DNA of 8,541 bases from Deltaproteobacteria bacterium. Lineage in GTDB: Bacteria > Desulfobacterota > Deferrimicrobia > Deferrimicrobiales > Deferrimicrobiaceae. The stretch lies in the NCBI GenBank assembly GCA_025357175.1, contig JANXPS010000024.1, positions 1-8,541 of the forward strand, given 5' to 3'. The position numbers were made by a program, and so were the translations under genes. The notes below the pieces were generated by a model. That model was not told where the DNA came from. It saw nothing but the letters and a program-made list of their open reading frames with translations, and made no database searches. Shown piece after piece: positions 5,979 through 8,541 of this stretch; within the stretch, counting starts at the first letter, position 1, and each line of letters begins with the position of its first letter.

Positions 5979-6425
5979 ATGAGAAAAACAGTCGTCTGCG
6001 CGATGCTGTGCCTCGTCCTCGCCGCCTTCGCCGCCAGGGCCGCCTCTCCCGTCGAAGATCCCAAGGCCTGCCAGCAGTGCGGGATGGACAGAGTCCGTTT
6101 CGCACACAGCCGGATGATCGTCGAATATGCCGACGGAAGCGTCACCGGCATCTGCAGCATCCATTGCGCCGCCGCAGACATCAAGAAGCATGCGGGGAAG
6201 GCGGTCAAGTCGCTCAAGGTCGCCGACTACGGCACGAAGGAACTGACGGACGCGAAAAACGCGACCTGGGTCGTCGGGGGAAAACAGAAAGGCGTGATGA
6301 CCGGCGTGCCCAAGTGGGCATTCGCAAAATCGAGTGACGCCCAGGCGTTCGTCAAGGAATCCGGCGGGAAGGTGACCCCGTTCCGCGACGTCATGAAGGC
6401 GGCCGAGGCGGAAGTATCACACTGA
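5979..6425 (+). CDS. NosL-family periplasmic copper chaperone-like protein
   Basis: 148 aa; GGAG (5969-5972) lies 6 bases before the ATG, 31 bases after the ATPase. The N-terminal signal peptide (cleavage near ARA, 19-21) has no lipobox, unlike the many NosL proteins that are lipoproteins. The mature protein opens with the NosL metal motif CQQCGM (Cys31, Cys34, Met36), then a strand bearing HSRM (43-46). Further on are GICSIHCA (Cys59, His62, Cys63) and a DAKNATWVVGG-x-x-x-GVMTGVPKWAF segment (91-115), as in NosL homologues. NosL binds Cu(I) and helps load nitrous oxide reductase. No reductase gene is present here, so the copper target may be another protein or the adjacent ABC system. The extra Cys-x-x-His-Cys suggests a second or extended site (inference). 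Last gene of the operon; its stop is one base from the stop of the convergent gene. Confidence 0.85.
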   Translation: MRKTVVCAMLCLVLAAFAARAASPVEDPKACQQCGMDRVRFAHSRMIVEYADGSVTGICSIHCAAADIKKHAGKAVKSLKVADYGTKELTDAKNATWVVGGKQKGVMTGVPKWAFAKSSDAQAFVKESGGKVTPFRDVMKAAEAEVSH

Positions 6426-6426
6426 G

Positions 6427-7389
6427 TTATCTTGCGGCGGGTACAGGCGCCAGGATTCGCGCCAGCGTCTCCTTGAGTGCAATCTCCGCCCCGGGCTTCA
6501 CGACTCCGGCGCTGTCGACCAGGCCGGCGGGATCGAAGCCCGCGAGTTTCTTTTCGTGGTCGTCGCGCAGGCCGCGCTTCGCGATTTCCCGTAGCACGTC
6601 GTCCCGCTTCCCGAACGCCTTCGCCTCGTTGAATACGACGGCCTTGAGCAGCAGCGGGTCGAGATATTCAGGATCGCGACGGAGCGCTTCGTCGAATTTT
6701 TCGATCGCGTTTTCGGGAATTACGGGCAGCACCCCCTTCGAGGTGCGGGCGGTCATGAACAGCCTCTTCCCGAGGTTGTAGTACTGCATCGCGTGATTTT
6801 TGGGGGTATGCGCCAGCAGGTACTCCGTCGCCTCCGGACGTTTCTGATGAACGATCCCGAGAAACGCGTCGAGAATTTCGGGGATCTCGTCCCGTGCGAC
6901 CGACGGAAAGCCCGGATATGATTCGACGACCCGCAATGCGTTGTCGAGGATGAGTGTCGTCGGCACGCTGATGATGCCGATCTCGTTATAACCCTTCAAT
7001 CCAGGATCGATGACGACGGGAAACGTGATGCCCGTGTTGTCGGCGGTCGACTTGACCAGCGCGATCGCATCTCCCGGCATCTCGGCGTGGTCTGCGTTGA
7101 TCGCCAGAAATTTCACGCCGGACTTCTCGTATCGCTTCAGTTCCTTCCCGGCATAGGCAAGCAGTTCGGACGACCGCGAACTCCAGGTTGCCCAATAGAT
7201 GACCACGAGCCCTTTTTCCCCGGAATATTTCGAGAGCTTTCCGCCATCCCCGGAAACGCCCGTCAACTCGATGTCCGGGAGTTGAGCCCCCTTCTCTGTG
7301 CCGCGCAAAGCAAACGACGTATTGGCGAGCAGAATAACAGTCACAAATACACACATGAATGCTGTCTTCTTGTATTCTACAGACCCCAT
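6427..7389 (-). CDS. Exported thioredoxin-fold (TlpA/AhpC-TSA-like) protein lacking the CxxC, with helical C-terminal region
   Basis: 320 aa from the ATG at 7389, which has AAAGG 7 bases upstream and begins a signal peptide (Lys7-Lys8, hydrophobic 9-24, cleavage near SFA, 25-27). A GTG at 7452 would add 21 residues without a ribosome site. Residues about 34-175 form a TlpA-type thioredoxin fold: GAQLPDIELTG, VVIYWATW, VKFLAIN, FPVVID and the cis-Pro loop SVPTTLIL (Pro143). At the active-site position W-C-x-x-C the sequence is Trp69-Ser-Ser-Arg-Ser73, so both Cys are replaced and no disulfide chemistry is expected. The C-terminal 140 residues are helical and include a TPR-like segment (about NAIEKFDEALRRDPEYLDPLLLKA). 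It may be a binding or scaffolding protein. The gene converges on the NosL gene with a one-base gap, so it is a neighbour but not a member of that operon. Confidence 0.8.
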   Translation of the reverse strand: MGSVEYKKTAFMCVFVTVILLANTSFALRGTEKGAQLPDIELTGVSGDGGKLSKYSGEKGLVVIYWATWSSRSSELLAYAGKELKRYEKSGVKFLAINADHAEMPGDAIALVKSTADNTGITFPVVIDPGLKGYNEIGIISVPTTLILDNALRVVESYPGFPSVARDEIPEILDAFLGIVHQKRPEATEYLLAHTPKNHAMQYYNLGKRLFMTARTSKGVLPVIPENAIEKFDEALRRDPEYLDPLLLKAVVFNEAKAFGKRDDVLREIAKRGLRDDHEKKLAGFDPAGLVDSAGVVKPGAEIALKETLARILAPVPAAR

Positions 7390-7402
7390 AGCGGCACCTT
7401 TC

Positions 7403-7435
7403 GAACGGCCTTTGCGCCACTTTAAAATGCCGTTC
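7403..7435 (-). promoter_or_regulatory. Inverted repeat abutting the Shine-Dalgarno of the thioredoxin-fold gene
   Basis: Perfect 7-base arms, GAACGGC (7403-7409) and GCCGTTC (7429-7435), with a 19-base loop. Read on the minus strand, the downstream arm ends one base before AAAGG, the presumed ribosome site. Folding could therefore influence translation. It lies directly next to a second inverted repeat (7436-7469) with no bases between. Function inferred only. Confidence 0.45.
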
Positions 7436-7469
7436 CCAAACAATAATGACACACTTACTCATTGTTTGG
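7436..7469 (-). promoter_or_regulatory. 9-base inverted repeat in the leader/promoter region of the thioredoxin-fold gene
   Basis: Perfect arms CCAAACAAT (7436-7444) and ATTGTTTGG (7461-7469) are separated by 16 bases, so the arm starts are 25 bases apart. The arms are AT-rich, unlike the surrounding GC-rich DNA. It could be a paired operator for a dimeric regulator, the first hairpin of a structured leader, or a weak terminator for the gene ending at 7532. The rest of the 142-base gap (7390-7531) shows no convincing promoter and no gene. Confidence 0.45.
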
Positions 7470-7531
7470 ATGTGCCGAATTGTTTTTGGTTGCGACGGGC
7501 ATCCGAATCGCCGTGGCCGGGGTCGAAACGC

Positions 7532-8541
7532 TTATCGCTTGAGCACCCCCTGCCCCGCCAGAAATTCGTACAGGTGCCGCGAACCGATCACCGCATGGAC
7601 CGCCGGGCAGCGGGCTATCAGGCCTGCGTCGTCGGTGGCCAGGATGCACGCGTCCTTCTTTCCCGCCGCGACGTGATCGGCGATCCAGTCGTCGGCAACC
7701 TGCTGTTTTTTCTCGGTGAATACGACGGTGAACCTTTCGCTGCCGGATTCGGTGCGTTCCTCGTTTCCGTCGTAGACCGCGAAGGTATGCCGGAAAGCCT
7801 GCGCGATCTTTTCGAGAGCCTGGTTGAGCCGGGCCCTCTTCCCCCTGAAGTCGGGGATCACCCCGCCGTCTCCGTAGACCGTCTCGTTCGTCACCAGCAC
7901 GTTGTTGCCGTCAACCAGGAGCGAGTAGCGCCCGCCGCCGCCGCCGTCGCGGACGAGCGCCTCGAACGTTTCCTCCCGGACACCGGGGCGGCCCGCCGCA
8001 CGCGAGGCCTCCGCCCGGAGGATGCGCCGCACCTTGTCCCCGATCAACCTTTGAAGCCGATCGTGACCCGGCCCGTCGACAAGGCCCGTCGCTTTCAGCG
8101 CCGCCGCGACCGACTGGAACCGTTCGATCTTCTGCAGCGCTTCCTTCCCGTCGGGCAACCCGTTTATCGCTCCGGGAAGAAGCGGAACGGTCTCCGGATC
8201 TCCAACCCCCAGCCGACCTGCGATCTCCGGAATTTCGAGCAATTTCCGCCTTCGGGCACCGAGCGCCGCAAGCGCTTTCCTGATTTCGGGAACCGGGTAC
8301 AGCGACTCCTTTTCGGCGAACCGCAATTCCTCGGTCACACGTTCGATCCGGTCGAATTCCTCACGCAGCGCCCGCACCGTGCCATATTTCGCGTTTGAAG
8401 CCGCCTGCGCCGTCAAAGCCCGTTCGGCCAGCACGAACGCGTCCGCGTTGGCGGCCATGGCGCCGGCGAACTCCGCCTTTCGGTTTGTGCTTTCGAACTC
8501 GAGGCCGACCGTCCTCCGCCACGCGTCGAACAGGTCGTGCG
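7532..8541 (-). CDS. NYN-domain (YacP/PIN-like) protein, N-terminus outside window
   Basis: 335 codons are visible; the frame is open to the right edge, so the true start lies outside. An internal ATG at 8458 is not a convincing start because coding-like, helical sequence continues upstream (27 more codons). The last 135 or so residues form a NYN domain: YSLLVDGNNVLVTN (first acidic site in VDGNN), HTFAVYDGNEE, then QQVADDWIADHV and CILATDDAGLI, with Asp residues at the positions that bind metal in YacP/PIN-like RNases. The N-terminal 200 residues are helical and charged, with no domain I recognise. YacP-type NYN proteins are thought to be RNases; the target of this one is unknown. It is longer than single-domain YacP proteins (about 170 aa). 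It is 142 bases from the thioredoxin-fold gene in the same direction. Confidence 0.78.
   Translation of the reverse strand, partial: HDLFDAWRRTVGLEFESTNRKAEFAGAMAANADAFVLAERALTAQAASNAKYGTVRALREEFDRIERVTEELRFAEKESLYPVPEIRKALAALGARRRKLLEIPEIAGRLGVGDPETVPLLPGAINGLPDGKEALQKIERFQSVAAALKATGLVDGPGHDRLQRLIGDKVRRILRAEASRAAGRPGVREETFEALVRDGGGGGRYSLLVDGNNVLVTNETVYGDGGVIPDFRGKRARLNQALEKIAQAFRHTFAVYDGNEERTESGSERFTVVFTEKKQQVADDWIADHVAAGKKDACILATDDAGLIARCPAVHAVIGSRHLYEFLAGQGVLKR

Noticed and set aside
5087..6217. Minus-strand open frame of 376 codons opposite the ATPase and NosL genes
   Set aside because: Shadow; the plus strand holds intact Walker, signature and CxxCGM motifs.
1968..6425. Calling the operon a nos (nitrous oxide reduction) cluster
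   Set aside because: No NosZ, NosD or NosY-type gene is present and the permease is FtsX-type; only the NosL homologue and a loosely NosR-like FMN domain are shared.
7298..8398. Plus-strand open frame of 366 codons opposite the NYN gene
   Set aside because: Shadow of a minus-strand gene with a recognisable NYN domain; no ribosome site.
1..8541. CRISPR arrays, tRNA/rRNA genes, insertion sequences, attachment sites
   Set aside because: No regularly spaced repeats, no tRNA or rRNA signature, and no transposase or terminal repeats seen on either strand.

Overview
The window is GC-rich, densely coded bacterial DNA with 10 protein genes, the outermost two cut by the window edges. A beta-barrel outer-membrane protein, a lipoprotein, a Tat-exported protein and several exported proteins with cleavable signals point to a diderm (Gram-negative) host. 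The mix of a superoxide-reductase-fold protein, a NosL-family protein and a DUF5666/fibronectin-III lipoprotein is typical of anaerobic or microaerobic Desulfobacterota/Desulfuromonadia-like lineages (formerly Deltaproteobacteria). That placement is inference; there is no rRNA or other marker gene here.

Layout. (1) 1-1160, minus: lipoprotein with four DUF5666-like repeats running into a fibronectin type III domain, C-terminus off the left edge. (2) 1161-1437: gene-free stretch with inverted repeats, including a strong 32-base hairpin just after the next gene's stop. (3) 1438-1845, minus: small Tat-exported superoxide-reductase-like iron protein. (4) 1846-1967: divergent promoter region with a palindromic -10 element. 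(5) 1968-6425, plus: a tight six-gene operon coding for a YtkA/FixH-like periplasmic protein, a porin-like outer-membrane barrel, an FMN-binding-domain-like periplasmic protein, an FtsX/MacB-type permease, a LolD/MacB-type ATPase and a NosL-family metallochaperone. Three gene junctions overlap and the other gaps are 21-31 bases. (6) 6427-7389, minus: exported thioredoxin-like (TlpA-type) protein whose CxxC is replaced by Ser-Ser-Arg-Ser, preceded by two abutting inverted repeats. (7) 7532-8541, minus: protein with a C-terminal NYN (YacP/PIN-like) nuclease domain, N-terminus off the right edge.

How they fit together. The six-gene operon is the most interesting part. It provides an ABC ATPase and an FtsX permease with a large periplasmic domain, two soluble periplasmic proteins with Met/His/Cys clusters, a NosL copper-chaperone homologue and an outer-membrane barrel. 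No nitrous-oxide reductase gene and no NosD/NosY-type gene is present. My inference is a trans-envelope metal (most likely copper) handling or transport system, with the divergent superoxide-reductase-like protein a possible co-regulated partner. I am not aware of a named system with exactly this composition, but I cannot search databases, so novelty is unverified.
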